Below are positions 8,532 to 15,936 of a DNA stretch of 32,670 nucleotides, in pieces; the first letter of the stretch is position 1, and each line of letters begins with the position of its first letter. The position numbers were made by a program, and so were the translations under genes. This DNA is from Bacillota bacterium (GTDB lineage Bacteria > Bacillota > Clostridia > Lachnospirales > Lachnospiraceae): the NCBI GenBank assembly GCA_023413555.1, contig JAEZPG010000115.1, forward strand, positions 1 through 32,670, given 5' to 3'. A model generated the notes under the pieces. That model worked only from the letters and a program-made list of their open reading frames with translations. It made no database searches and was not told the DNA's origin.

Positions 8532-9134
8532 ATGCCTAGAAAAAGTAATTATTCTGCTGAAGAAACTAAAAAAGCCATCAAGAAAACCTTTATGGAATTA
8601 TACCGTATAAAATCTTTTGATAAAATAACCATAGGGGAATTGGCAGGAACTGCACATGTAAACCGCTCCACCTTTTATTACTATTTTGAGGACATTTATG
8701 ATTTAGTTTACCAGATAGAACAAGACTTTCTTTTTACCGTACAGCAAACATTTCCATACATTATATCCGGTATTTTAAATCGCAACTTTAACGACCACCC
8801 TACTGTCTTAATTGATTTCTATCAGAAGTACCAAAAAGAATTACTTCTTTTTCTTGTAGAAAAACCAAATCCAAAAGTCATACAAACTATAAAAAATTAT
8901 GCAAAGGAATATGCCCTCGGCCTGATGGGGCTCTCCCTAGAACATCTTACATTAAGGCAAAAACTGATTACTGAGTATATAGCCAATGCCCAACTTGGCT
9001 TAATCGGCTGGTGGTTACAAAATGGTCAGGAATGTTCCGTAGAAGAATTAGGTCAACTGATTTCTAAGGTAAATATGGAAGGACCATTTCCGACACTACT
9101 AGAGAGTATAGACCAACAAAGAAGTTATGTATAG
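8532..9134 (+). CDS. TetR-family transcriptional regulator
   Basis: A 200-residue regulator. The N-terminal helix-turn-helix is typical: AIKKTFMELYRIKSFDKI, then ITIGELAGTAHVNRSTFYYYF and a following DLVYQI helix. The rest is a helical ligand/dimer domain without recognisable specificity, similar to the TetR_C group of Firmicutes regulators. An in-frame TTG at 8508 lies inside the palindrome; the ATG at 8532 with AGAAGG 8 bases upstream is preferred. It diverges from the ABC exporter at 6566-8382, which it probably represses, and it likely autoregulates through the adjacent palindrome. Confidence 0.87.
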   Translation: MPRKSNYSAEETKKAIKKTFMELYRIKSFDKITIGELAGTAHVNRSTFYYYFEDIYDLVYQIEQDFLFTVQQTFPYIISGILNRNFNDHPTVLIDFYQKYQKELLLFLVEKPNPKVIQTIKNYAKEYALGLMGLSLEHLTLRQKLITEYIANAQLGLIGWWLQNGQECSVEELGQLISKVNMEGPFPTLLESIDQQRSYV

Positions 9135-9146
9135 AATTCTTAAACT

Positions 9147-9830
9147 TTAACATGATACTTCTTCCACTTTATAGCAACTTATATAAACCTCTTCCACATA
9201 GATTTTCTTAAGCTGTGTGAGTATATTATAATGGGCCGTTCCTTTATGCTTCTCTTGTTCCGTTTGATTGGTCCAAAGTTCCATAAGGTAGACTTCATTT
9301 TCATTCTCCGTTGATAGACTAATCTGATACTTCATGTTTCCAGGCTCCTGTCTTGAATACTGTGGAATCTTTGCCTCACGAACTGCCTGTACAAATTCTT
9401 CCCTTGAACCGTCCTTGATTAAATATACTACACTGGCCATTATACACTCATGCATTGAGTGTATGGCTTCTTTATAATTCTGTGCCCTTATTACAGCAAA
9501 ATACTTTCCAAATTCTATGGTCCACATATCCATCTCTTCATCTATGTTATTCACTTTATTCATAATAAAACAAATAAACCGACATGAGGTTTTAGCCATT
9601 TCCGGAATCAAATAGGTAACCCCCCACTCTGCATCTCTTTTGTCATCCTCAAATCCATTTCTAGCATCTACAATCAAATTACTCCCAGGATGATTACGTA
9701 GTAGTTCAAGTGCAAATACAGCTGGCTCTCTATAATTATCTATGTAGGCCGCCTTTTTCCATGTTAAAGAAACAACTTTATCTTCTTCTATATACTGAAC
9801 ATTGGCATAGTCTGAATTGAACTCTTTCAT
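9147..9830 (-). CDS. STAS-like domain fused to an ABM-type monooxygenase domain
   Basis: 227 residues in two parts. The N-terminal part (about 1-135) alternates strands and helices (VVSLTWKKAAYIDNYREP, NLIVDARNGFEDD, FICFIMNK) and resembles the STAS-like proteins that include SpoIIAA-type folds. The C-terminal part (about 138-227) has the ferredoxin-like antibiotic biosynthesis monooxygenase pattern: an SREEFVQAVREAKIP helix, a YQISLS strand, VYLMELWTNQTEQEKHKGT and a final strand. ABM domains act as small monooxygenases or as structural dimers. The function of the whole is unknown. It is last in a leftward operon with the membrane protein and PhzF-like gene; gap to the next gene is 36 bases. 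GGAGG precedes the ATG. Confidence 0.6.
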   Translation of the reverse strand: MKEFNSDYANVQYIEEDKVVSLTWKKAAYIDNYREPAVFALELLRNHPGSNLIVDARNGFEDDKRDAEWGVTYLIPEMAKTSCRFICFIMNKVNNIDEEMDMWTIEFGKYFAVIRAQNYKEAIHSMHECIMASVVYLIKDGSREEFVQAVREAKIPQYSRQEPGNMKYQISLSTENENEVYLMELWTNQTEQEKHKGTAHYNILTQLKKIYVEEVYISCYKVEEVSC

Positions 9831-9866
9831 TTAATTAAACCTCCATACAACACATATTTTATTCCA

Positions 9867-10232
9867 TTATATAAGTATTCCAATGAGATGTATTACAGAC
9901 AGAATACCCATTACAGCAATAATACTCATAGAAAGTTTATTGCTAAGTTTATTATTTACATGTTTAGTAAAACACAAATGAAGTATTAAGTGGGCTATTA
10001 GAAATACATCTACAATATACACTGCCAACATGTAATACGTAGAATACAATAACAGAATCAGTATTGTGTACAATGGAATATGAAGTAAGAGAAACATCAT
10101 ATATGCTTTCTTATCTTCCATATCTTTTAAGATAAGAAACATCTTCCATTCCTGATACCGAATAGCCTCCATCTCGTGTACAGATAGTAATGCTAAATTA
10201 AGGGAAAATATTATTGTTAAAATATTATTCAT
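9867..10232 (-). CDS. Small integral membrane protein, DUF6713-like
   Basis: 121 residues with four hydrophobic helices (about 1-17, 44-62, 66-88 and 101-121). The first helix is followed by LSVHEMEAIRYQEWKMF, matching the H-E-x-(D/E)-A-(I/V) ... EW pattern that I associate with the DUF6713 family. No enzymatic motif is evident beyond the conserved His-Glu, and the function is unknown. AAGGAGAG precedes the ATG. It lies between the PhzF-like and ABM-fusion genes in the same orientation with short gaps, so the three are probably co-transcribed. Confidence 0.65.
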   Translation of the reverse strand: MNNILTIIFSLNLALLSVHEMEAIRYQEWKMFLILKDMEDKKAYMMFLLLHIPLYTILILLLYSTYYMLAVYIVDVFLIAHLILHLCFTKHVNNKLSNKLSMSIIAVMGILSVIHLIGILI

Positions 10233-10279
10233 TCTTCATTCTCTCCTTTACAATCTAGTCACAATCCTCATTTTCCAAC

Positions 10280-11158
10280 TCACATAATATAATAACCATC
10301 AATGACGACTGTTGCTGCTCCACCAAATAAAATATTACCTCTATCACATTTGATCATAACAGAATTGAACTCGATATTGTCTCCACCTTGTTCCACAGCT
10401 ACAGCTTCTCCGTTCCACAGTTGATGTTTCAACAGATAGTTTGCAAATGCACTATTTCCTGAACCGGTCGCAGGGTCCTCCAAATAACCATACTTTGGTG
10501 CAAAAACACGGGTATGAGCAATACATTTGTCATTTTTAGTCTCTTTACTAAACATAAGTATAATATCAATATCATTAGTTATACAAAATTCTTTTAACTG
10601 ACTTTCTATTGGGTAAACTGTTATTTCCTTTTCAAGTGTTCTAATCGGCACAATTATTGTCCTCAATCCTGCATCAAGTAAATCGATTGGATACTTTGGG
10701 TCAATACTCTGCATTGTAATATTCAAAGCACTTGCAATCTCCTCCTGTGGTATACTTTTGTTAAAATACTGTGCTTTGGGTGCAGTTATGTATATTACAC
10801 CATCCTGTTTAATTGAATTATACACTTTCAATATGCCTTTTTTATTGGTTTCAATCTGTATTTTATCCTTATATCTCAATTGTTCATCATTGGCAATAAT
10901 ATCATACATTGTTGCTATGGTACCATGTCCACAAAATTCAACTTCACATTCAGACGAATAGTAAGTAAGCTTACAATCAGCCTCTTTAGAATTAGAACAA
11001 AATACAACCTCTGACACAAATCCAGAATGTTCTTTCCCAATACTAAGCATTTCTTCATCTGATAATTCTTCTTCCCCCAGCATTAAGTATGCAGCTGGAT
11101 TACCTTTGGAATTCTCTGATGTAAAAGCGTTTACTTTTTTATACCTATATTTTCTCAT
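10280..11158 (-). CDS. PhzF-family isomerase/epimerase-like protein
   Basis: A 292-residue member of the phenazine biosynthesis PhzF family, a two-lobed fold related to diaminopimelate epimerase. Visible family motifs are VNAFTSENSKGNPAA at the N-terminus, SECEVEFCGHGTIA in the first lobe (with the usual catalytic Glu) and EDPATGSGNSAFANYL in the second. PhzF proper isomerises a chorismate-derived intermediate, but most homologues sit outside phenazine clusters. No phenazine genes are present here, so the substrate is unknown. GGAGGT precedes the ATG. It is the first gene of the leftward group ending at 9147. Confidence 0.88.
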   Translation of the reverse strand: MRKYRYKKVNAFTSENSKGNPAAYLMLGEEELSDEEMLSIGKEHSGFVSEVVFCSNSKEADCKLTYYSSECEVEFCGHGTIATMYDIIANDEQLRYKDKIQIETNKKGILKVYNSIKQDGVIYITAPKAQYFNKSIPQEEIASALNITMQSIDPKYPIDLLDAGLRTIIVPIRTLEKEITVYPIESQLKEFCITNDIDIILMFSKETKNDKCIAHTRVFAPKYGYLEDPATGSGNSAFANYLLKHQLWNGEAVAVEQGGDNIEFNSVMIKCDRGNILFGGAATVVIDGYYIM

Positions 11159-11310
11159 AACTGACCTCCAACGACATATTAATTAATTATTATAGCTATA
11201 TCTCTTCTTATTGATCGTGTTCTTCTCTACGCAGAATACCATACTTTTCCTTTATATTCAAGTTTTTGCATTTATGAAATGCTATAGAAAACGGTACTTC
11301 TTATAATTCT

Positions 11311-11323
11311 TTCATGGTATAAT
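11311..11323 (+). promoter_or_regulatory. Extended -10 promoter of the HTH-aminotransferase gene
   Basis: TATAAT at 11318-11323 is preceded by TGG (11315-11317), giving the extended -10 form TGnTATAAT. The -35 region is weak (TACTTC with a 17-base spacer). Transcription would start near 11330, leaving a leader of about 190 bases. Confidence 0.65.
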
Positions 11324-11334
11324 GCTTGCAAAAA

Positions 11335-11486
11335 TGAACTTTTCCCTACCATTTCCACCGAAAATGAACTTTTTTTTATGTCTCTTCAAAAAAGTTTAAC
11401 TTTAGATGGAAAATACTTGAACTTCTGCGACTATTGTGCTAAAGTTAATTTATTGAAAATGAACTTGCTATGCTTTTGATGAACTA
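11335..11486 (+). repeat. Phased TGAACTT repeats, candidate operator array
   Basis: TGAACTT occurs exactly at 11335, 11365, 11418 and 11460, with a near copy TGAACTA at 11480. Inverted relatives AAGTTTA (11392) and AAGTTAA (11442) lie between. Three of the exact copies share the longer form AAAATGAACTT. Steps of 30, 53, 42 and 20 bases are near whole turns of DNA, so the sites would lie roughly on one face. The array runs from the start point to the ribosome site of the HTH-aminotransferase gene. The rest of the gap (11159-11310) shows nothing I recognise. Confidence 0.6.
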
Positions 11487-11519
11487 ACCTGATTAGAGAA
11501 TGAAGAAGGAGAAGGAAAG

Positions 11520-13031
11520 ATGGCTGATACATTATTTTCAGAACGCTTTAAAGAGGCGATGGAGAAACATGGGATGAAACAGGTTGATCTACTTCGAGTG
11601 GCCTCTGACCAAGGGGTTAAACTTGGTAAGAGCCAAATTAGCCAATATGTAAGTGGTAAAGCTGTTCCAAGAGAAAATTTAGGACGTTTTCTTGCGGAAG
11701 TACTGAGTGTTGAGATCGACTGGTTATATGGAAAAGATTCAAAAACTAATGTATCCGGGAATGCCAACCTGAGAGATTTTTCTAGTGTTGGCACTTTTGT
11801 AGAAGGGAAGGCTATTATGCGGGAATTTAAAAAATCAGCAAAGTTAGATAATGTTTTATACGATGTAAGAGGACCTGTTGTAGACGAAGCGGCTAGAATG
11901 GAGGAAAGTGGCACCCATGTATTGAAGCTGAACATTGGTAATCCAGCACCATTTGGTTTTCGTACACCAGATGAGGTTGTGTATGATATGCAACGGCAGT
12001 TGACGGAATGCGAAGGATACTCTGTAGCAAAAGGAATATATTCAGCAAGAAAGGCTATTATGCAGTATTCACAGATTAAGAAACTTCCTAATGTCTCTAT
12101 TGAAGATATCTATACCGGAAATGGTGTTAGTGAACTAATTAATCTAAGTTTATCTGCCTTACTTGATAATGGTGATGAAGTGTTAGTTCCTGCACCGGAC
12201 TATCCACTATGGACTGCCTGCGTAACACTGGCTGGTGGAAAAGCAGTGCACTATATTTGTGATGAAGAAGCAGAATGGTATCCGGATATCGAGGATATCA
12301 AAAAAAAGGTAACTACCAATACAAAAGCCATTGTTGTAATCAATCCTAATAATCCTACAGGCGCTCTGTATCCAAAGGAAGTTCTTCAGGAAATTGTAAA
12401 TATTGCACGAGAACATCAGTTGATTATTTTCTCAGATGAGATCTATGACCGCTTGGTAATGGACGGAGAAGAGCATATTTCCATTGCTTCCTTAGCACCG
12501 GACTTATTCTGCGTTACGTTTAGTGGTCTATCCAAGTCACATATGATAGCAGGCTTTAGAATTGGTTGGATGGTTCTTAGCGGAAATAAAAATCTAGCCA
12601 AAGACTATATGGAAGGTATCAATATGTTATCCAACATGAGATTATGTTCCAATGTGCCAGCTCAGTCAATTGTACAAACTGCACTGGGAGGTTACCAAAG
12701 TGTAACCAATTATATCATTCCGGGTGGAAGAGTATATGAACAACGGGATTACATCTATAAGGCTCTCAATGACATACCGGGAATTTCCGCTGTAAAGCCT
12801 AAAGCTGCATTTTATATTTTCCCTAAAATAGATACTAAAAAATTCAATATTCTGAATGACGAAAAATTTGCTCTTGATTTACTGAGAGATAAGAAAATAC
12901 TTATTATACATGGTGGAGGGTTCAACTGGAATAAACCAGATCATTTTCGTGTTGTCTATCTGCCCCGTATAGAGGTACTTCAAGATGCAGTTGGAAAACT
13001 TGGAGATTTTTTAAGCTACTACAAACAATAA
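11520..13031 (+). CDS. XRE-type helix-turn-helix fused to AlaA-like aminotransferase
   Basis: 503 residues. Residues about 7-70 form an XRE/Cro-type helix-turn-helix (RFKEAMEKHGMKQVDLLRVA, then KLGKSQISQYVSGKAVPRE and IDWLYG). After a polar linker (72-100), residues 101-503 are a complete fold-type I aminotransferase that closely follows E. coli AlaA from memory: LKLNIGNPAPFGF, NPNNPTGALY, SDEIYD with the cofactor Asp, the PLP lysine K339 in SGLSKS, and the substrate-carboxylate Arg near the C-terminus. AlaA makes alanine from pyruvate using glutamate. The catalytic residues look intact, unlike many MocR-type regulators, so the protein may both transaminate and bind DNA. The repeats upstream suggest self-control. 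The ATG follows GGAGAAGGAAAG; no partner gene is adjacent. Confidence 0.85.
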   Translation: MADTLFSERFKEAMEKHGMKQVDLLRVASDQGVKLGKSQISQYVSGKAVPRENLGRFLAEVLSVEIDWLYGKDSKTNVSGNANLRDFSSVGTFVEGKAIMREFKKSAKLDNVLYDVRGPVVDEAARMEESGTHVLKLNIGNPAPFGFRTPDEVVYDMQRQLTECEGYSVAKGIYSARKAIMQYSQIKKLPNVSIEDIYTGNGVSELINLSLSALLDNGDEVLVPAPDYPLWTACVTLAGGKAVHYICDEEAEWYPDIEDIKKKVTTNTKAIVVINPNNPTGALYPKEVLQEIVNIAREHQLIIFSDEIYDRLVMDGEEHISIASLAPDLFCVTFSGLSKSHMIAGFRIGWMVLSGNKNLAKDYMEGINMLSNMRLCSNVPAQSIVQTALGGYQSVTNYIIPGGRVYEQRDYIYKALNDIPGISAVKPKAAFYIFPKIDTKKFNILNDEKFALDLLRDKKILIIHGGGFNWNKPDHFRVVYLPRIEVLQDAVGKLGDFLSYYKQ

Positions 13032-13042
13032 TGGAATAAAGT

Positions 13043-13113
13043 GGGTAGTGCCATTAACTGATGAATTCTTTTTATGCTAACCTGTTCATCATAGTTTAAT
13101 GGCTTTTCTACCC
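13043..13113 (+). terminator. Long nested stem-loop after the aminotransferase
   Basis: Three nested arm pairs fold together: GGGTAG (13043-13048) with CTACCC (13108-13113), CCATTAA (13051-13057) with TTAATGG (13096-13102), and TGATGAA (13059-13065) with TTCATCA (13085-13091). The inner stems are followed by CTTTTC. It starts 12 bases after the stop and most likely terminates the aminotransferase transcript, although there is no strong U-run after the outermost arm. Confidence 0.55.
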
Positions 13114-13272
13114 TGCTCTGACCAAATTATGCAGCATCCCCCTTCTATATGTCATCGCATTCACCTGCAAGAATTAATCTTTGCCATATCATAAATCAAA
13201 CTGCACATCATAAAATCCCTCTTGTCATATAATCATGAAAATAGAATAAAAAGTGTTATTATTTCCATTTTA

Positions 13273-13281
13273 TGTTATAAT
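13273..13281 (+). promoter_or_regulatory. Extended -10 promoter of the LytTR regulator gene
   Basis: TATAAT (13276-13281) is preceded by TGT, the extended -10 form. It lies about 120 bases before the ATG. No good -35 is seen. In the remaining gap from 13114 I see no gene. Confidence 0.5.
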
Positions 13282-13404
13282 AAGTATGTTGTTATCAAAT
13301 ATAGACTTATAATTTACTTTCACATACCATGTAACAACCAACAGCCGATTATTCTTTCATTGATACCCACTCAAATAAAACATTCATAAGGAGAGAATAT
13401 AATA

Positions 13405-14142
13405 ATGAACATTGCAGTAGTAGATGATATTGAGTTCGATCGCAGACTTATTGTTGAATATATAAATAAATTCTTTGCCTGTAATCCTAAAGCAGCTACA
13501 TTATCCCCCTCCATCGTTACCTATCAAAATGGGGAAGAATTTCTAGCAGATTTTTCAGAGCACCGATTTCATTTTGTCATATTGGATATATATAGGAATG
13601 GTATGAATATTGCCAGAAAAATTTGCGACATCGACAAAGATTGTAAGATAATAATTTGTACAACAAGTAAAGATAATATACTGGATGGGTATCAAATCCA
13701 TGCTGTCGGTTATCTTATAAAACCCATCTCAGATAATTACATATCCTTATATAATGCGATTGAATACGTTATTTCATGTCTAAATCTGGATGAAGCAAAA
13801 CTAGATGTAAAGATAAAAACCGGCAATCAAAGTGTCAGATTAAAGGAAATCTGCTATATTGATTGCCTGAAAAGAACAGCAATTATTCATTTTAAGAAAT
13901 TTAATCTTCCAATTGGGAATAAATACAAAGAAATACAAACTTTACTACTTAGGGATTCTAGGTTTTTAGAATGTTACCGTAATATTATCCTTAATATGGA
14001 TTATATAACTTCTTTCTTAGAAAATGACATATTACTACAGACTAATGAGACAATCCCCATTAGCAGAAGAAAGAAAAAGCAGGTGCTGGACACTTATATG
14101 AAGTATGTACTATCTAAAGATGGGTATCTCTATGACGAATGA
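13405..14142 (+). CDS. LytTR-family response regulator
   Basis: A 245-residue two-component regulator of the AgrA/VirR type. The receiver domain (about 1-125) has the acidic pair D7-D8, the phosphoacceptor D61 (HFVILDIY), T/S at the switch strand (CTTSKD) and K106 (YLIKPIS). The LytTR DNA-binding domain follows (about 133-235; VRLKEICYIDCLKRTAIIHF, FLECYRNIILNMDYI). Such regulators bind direct repeats and often control peptide signalling, surface or virulence functions. No histidine kinase or signal peptide gene is adjacent, so it is an orphan within this window. TAAGGAGAG precedes the ATG. Confidence 0.9.
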   Translation: MNIAVVDDIEFDRRLIVEYINKFFACNPKAATLSPSIVTYQNGEEFLADFSEHRFHFVILDIYRNGMNIARKICDIDKDCKIIICTTSKDNILDGYQIHAVGYLIKPISDNYISLYNAIEYVISCLNLDEAKLDVKIKTGNQSVRLKEICYIDCLKRTAIIHFKKFNLPIGNKYKEIQTLLLRDSRFLECYRNIILNMDYITSFLENDILLQTNETIPISRRKKKQVLDTYMKYVLSKDGYLYDE

Positions 14143-14243
14143 GCTGCTTATGGCGCAAAGCAGTGTTTATTTTTTGGAGAGCAGTATTCACCTTCAAGTA
14201 ATCAGTATCTAAGACAACAGGAATATTTCTTCCTAATAAACAA

Positions 14244-14277
14244 AGCTGGGTAAGAAAATCTAACCTTCTTCCCAGCT
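14244..14277. terminator. Bidirectional terminator between LytTR and lipoprotein genes
   Basis: AGCTGGG (14244-14250) pairs with CCCAGCT (14271-14277), continued inward by AAGAA/TTCTT with one bulged base. It lies between convergent genes. The rightward side ends in an AT-rich tract (TAATAATTATTTT) and the leftward side in TTTGTTTATT, so it may serve both. Confidence 0.65.
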
Positions 14278-14324
14278 AATAATTATTTTACTAATACATT
14301 ACTTTTTCTCGTTACAGCCTCAAA

Positions 14325-14732
14325 TTATTCAGCTTCACTTGTAGCACCTGCATCTGCATCACCTTCAGGTGATAGTAAATTACCCATACTCTCAAGCGTA
14401 TCTTTTGTGCCCTCTAAAGATGACATTGCTGTATCAAGTTCTTCCTCAAACTGATCAATTTCTTCCTCTGACATATCTTTCAGATCTATTGCAGAGGCTT
14501 CCTTAACAACATCAGCAATATCGCTAATAGCTGCACCCATTTCAGATTGTTCATCATAACCCAATTCCTTACACTTTGCAGCAAGGTCATTTTGCATTTT
14601 TTCAAGTTTTGATAATTTGTCCTTTACAGTTTTAACTTTTTCATCAGATGGGCCACTCCCACATCCAACGAGTACTAATACCATTGTTAACATACAGAAA
14701 AAAGAAATAATGCCATATTTTGTTTTTTTCAT
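14325..14732 (-). CDS. Small surface lipoprotein
   Basis: 135 residues with a lipoprotein signal peptide: KKTKYG start, hydrophobic core (about 7-22) and lipobox LVGC with the lipidated Cys at 24. The mature part is acidic, helical and probably coiled-coil (VKTVKDKLSKLEKMQNDLAA; EEEIDQFEEELDTAMSSLEG), ending in a low-complexity acidic tail. It would be anchored to the outer face of the membrane. I do not recognise a functional family. AAGGAG precedes the ATG. It is a single gene converging with the LytTR gene. Confidence 0.75.
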   Translation of the reverse strand: MKKTKYGIISFFCMLTMVLVLVGCGSGPSDEKVKTVKDKLSKLEKMQNDLAAKCKELGYDEQSEMGAAISDIADVVKEASAIDLKDMSEEEIDQFEEELDTAMSSLEGTKDTLESMGNLLSPEGDADAGATSEAE

Positions 14733-14920
14733 ACATATTCTCCTTTGATTTGATATTATTAGTTAATATACCATTTCCACTTTTGGTAGTCAATTAACAA
14801 CATCCCAGTGGTTAAAATAATAACCAAGCGGTATCTCTTACTTCAAAACTCTTTGTATGAACTTGCCGTCTAGATTCAACGCTTGTAACTTATGCGTATT
14901 TATATAAGTTCTCGTCATCC

Positions 14921-15499
14921 TTAAAAGCCCATGGCTCTTTTCACTAAAAACATCTTCGCCTCTCCTTCCAATAACTCAAGAAGCTTAAATGCCACATGAG
15001 GTGCAGTTTGTGGGCAATAAGATGTAATAATATTATTGTCTACCACGATTGGTTGATTTACTACCTCTACCCCATATTCCGCTAATTGTTTTTGACGATA
15101 TCCATCTCTTAGATGATACGTTGTTGCCCTTCTACCGGTTAATACACCACTTTTTCCAACAGGCAAGGCACCCACGCAAATTGACGCAATGATTTTTCTC
15201 ATCTGGTCAAACTCCCTAATAAGTTGTAAGAAATGGAAATCATAGGCCTCTTCATAAAACCCAAATTCTTCAAATCCTCCGGGAATTGCTAAGGCATCAT
15301 ATTCTTCCACATTCACCTCTGAAATCAGCTTATCTACAAGAATTGGCACACCAAAGGTACTTAGAACCTGCTTATTAAAGCCACAAGTCTCAACCTTAAT
15401 ATCGCATCCAAAGTCATTTCTGGCCCATCCAAAAACATCTATAAACACACTAAATTCCATAGTCTCAAAACCTTTTGCACAAAATAATAATATTTTCAT
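14921..15499 (-). CDS. DJ-1/PfpI-family protein
   Basis: 192 residues with the class I glutamine amidotransferase-like fold of DJ-1/PfpI proteins: KILLFCAKGFETMEF at the start with the conserved Glu (E15), AIPGGFEEFGFY, and the nucleophile elbow SICVGALPVG with C108. Later VVDNNIITSYCPQTAPHVAFKLLE matches the family C-terminus. The relation to DJ-1 itself suggests a stress or glyoxalase/deglycase-like role, but activities in this family are disputed and a protease is unlikely. GGAGG precedes the ATG. It is a single leftward gene. Confidence 0.87.
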   Translation of the reverse strand: MKILLFCAKGFETMEFSVFIDVFGWARNDFGCDIKVETCGFNKQVLSTFGVPILVDKLISEVNVEEYDALAIPGGFEEFGFYEEAYDFHFLQLIREFDQMRKIIASICVGALPVGKSGVLTGRRATTYHLRDGYRQKQLAEYGVEVVNQPIVVDNNIITSYCPQTAPHVAFKLLELLEGEAKMFLVKRAMGF

Positions 15500-15609
15500 T
15501 GTAATCCTCCACCATTTATTTTGTCATATACGCATCATATGTCTTTTCAATTCCTTTTCTTCGACTAATCAAGCAATGTATAGATAATACTGACATTCTT
15601 ATGTATCCC

Positions 15610-15783
15610 TCAAAAGAAAAATGTTTTCATATCTCTTAAATTTTCAGTAACCCCATAGGCATTATGAAAAACATAGTCTATGCTAACAACCTGTCTTGCG
15701 ACATTATCCATATTCCCACTATAATATATGGTAGGAATAAAAGTAAGCCATGCTCTTGATATATCAACCCCCCCTTTATTTTT
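15610..15783 (-). pseudogene. Stop-free stretch, possible truncated gene remnant
   Basis: On the minus strand about 58 codons are open before TGA at 15610-15612, with coding-like composition (RAWLTFIPTIYYSGNMD..., VSIDYVFHNAYGVTENLRDM). There is no start with a ribosome site; the 5' side begins in runs of A and of seven G, so a frameshift or truncation there is plausible. I do not recognise the protein. It lies in the 437-base gap between the PfpI gene and the alpha/beta hydrolase; the rest of that gap shows only AT-rich DNA. Confidence 0.28.
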
Positions 15784-15936
15784 TTTATATTGTAAATATT
15801 TATATGTAATATGTCAACTTATAGAAAATTTACTACTCCTAAAGGTGAGATTTATTTGAATGTATTCACTTAATTGATTATAAGATATTATTATAAAATT
15901 TGATTGTTTTGTCATTTGAAAAAGAAAGGAGATTTC

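Noticed and set aside
10280..11158. Phenazine biosynthesis cluster
   Set aside because: Only the PhzF homologue is present; no phzA/B/D/E/G relatives are nearby, and most PhzF proteins are unrelated to phenazines.
11335..11486. CRISPR array or riboswitch from the repeated TGAACTT motif
   Set aside because: Repeats are too short and unevenly spaced for CRISPR, and no paired multi-helix aptamer structure is apparent.
11468..11935. Minus-strand 155-codon frame opposite the HTH-aminotransferase
   Set aside because: It overlaps the well-supported helix-turn-helix gene antisense and resembles no protein.
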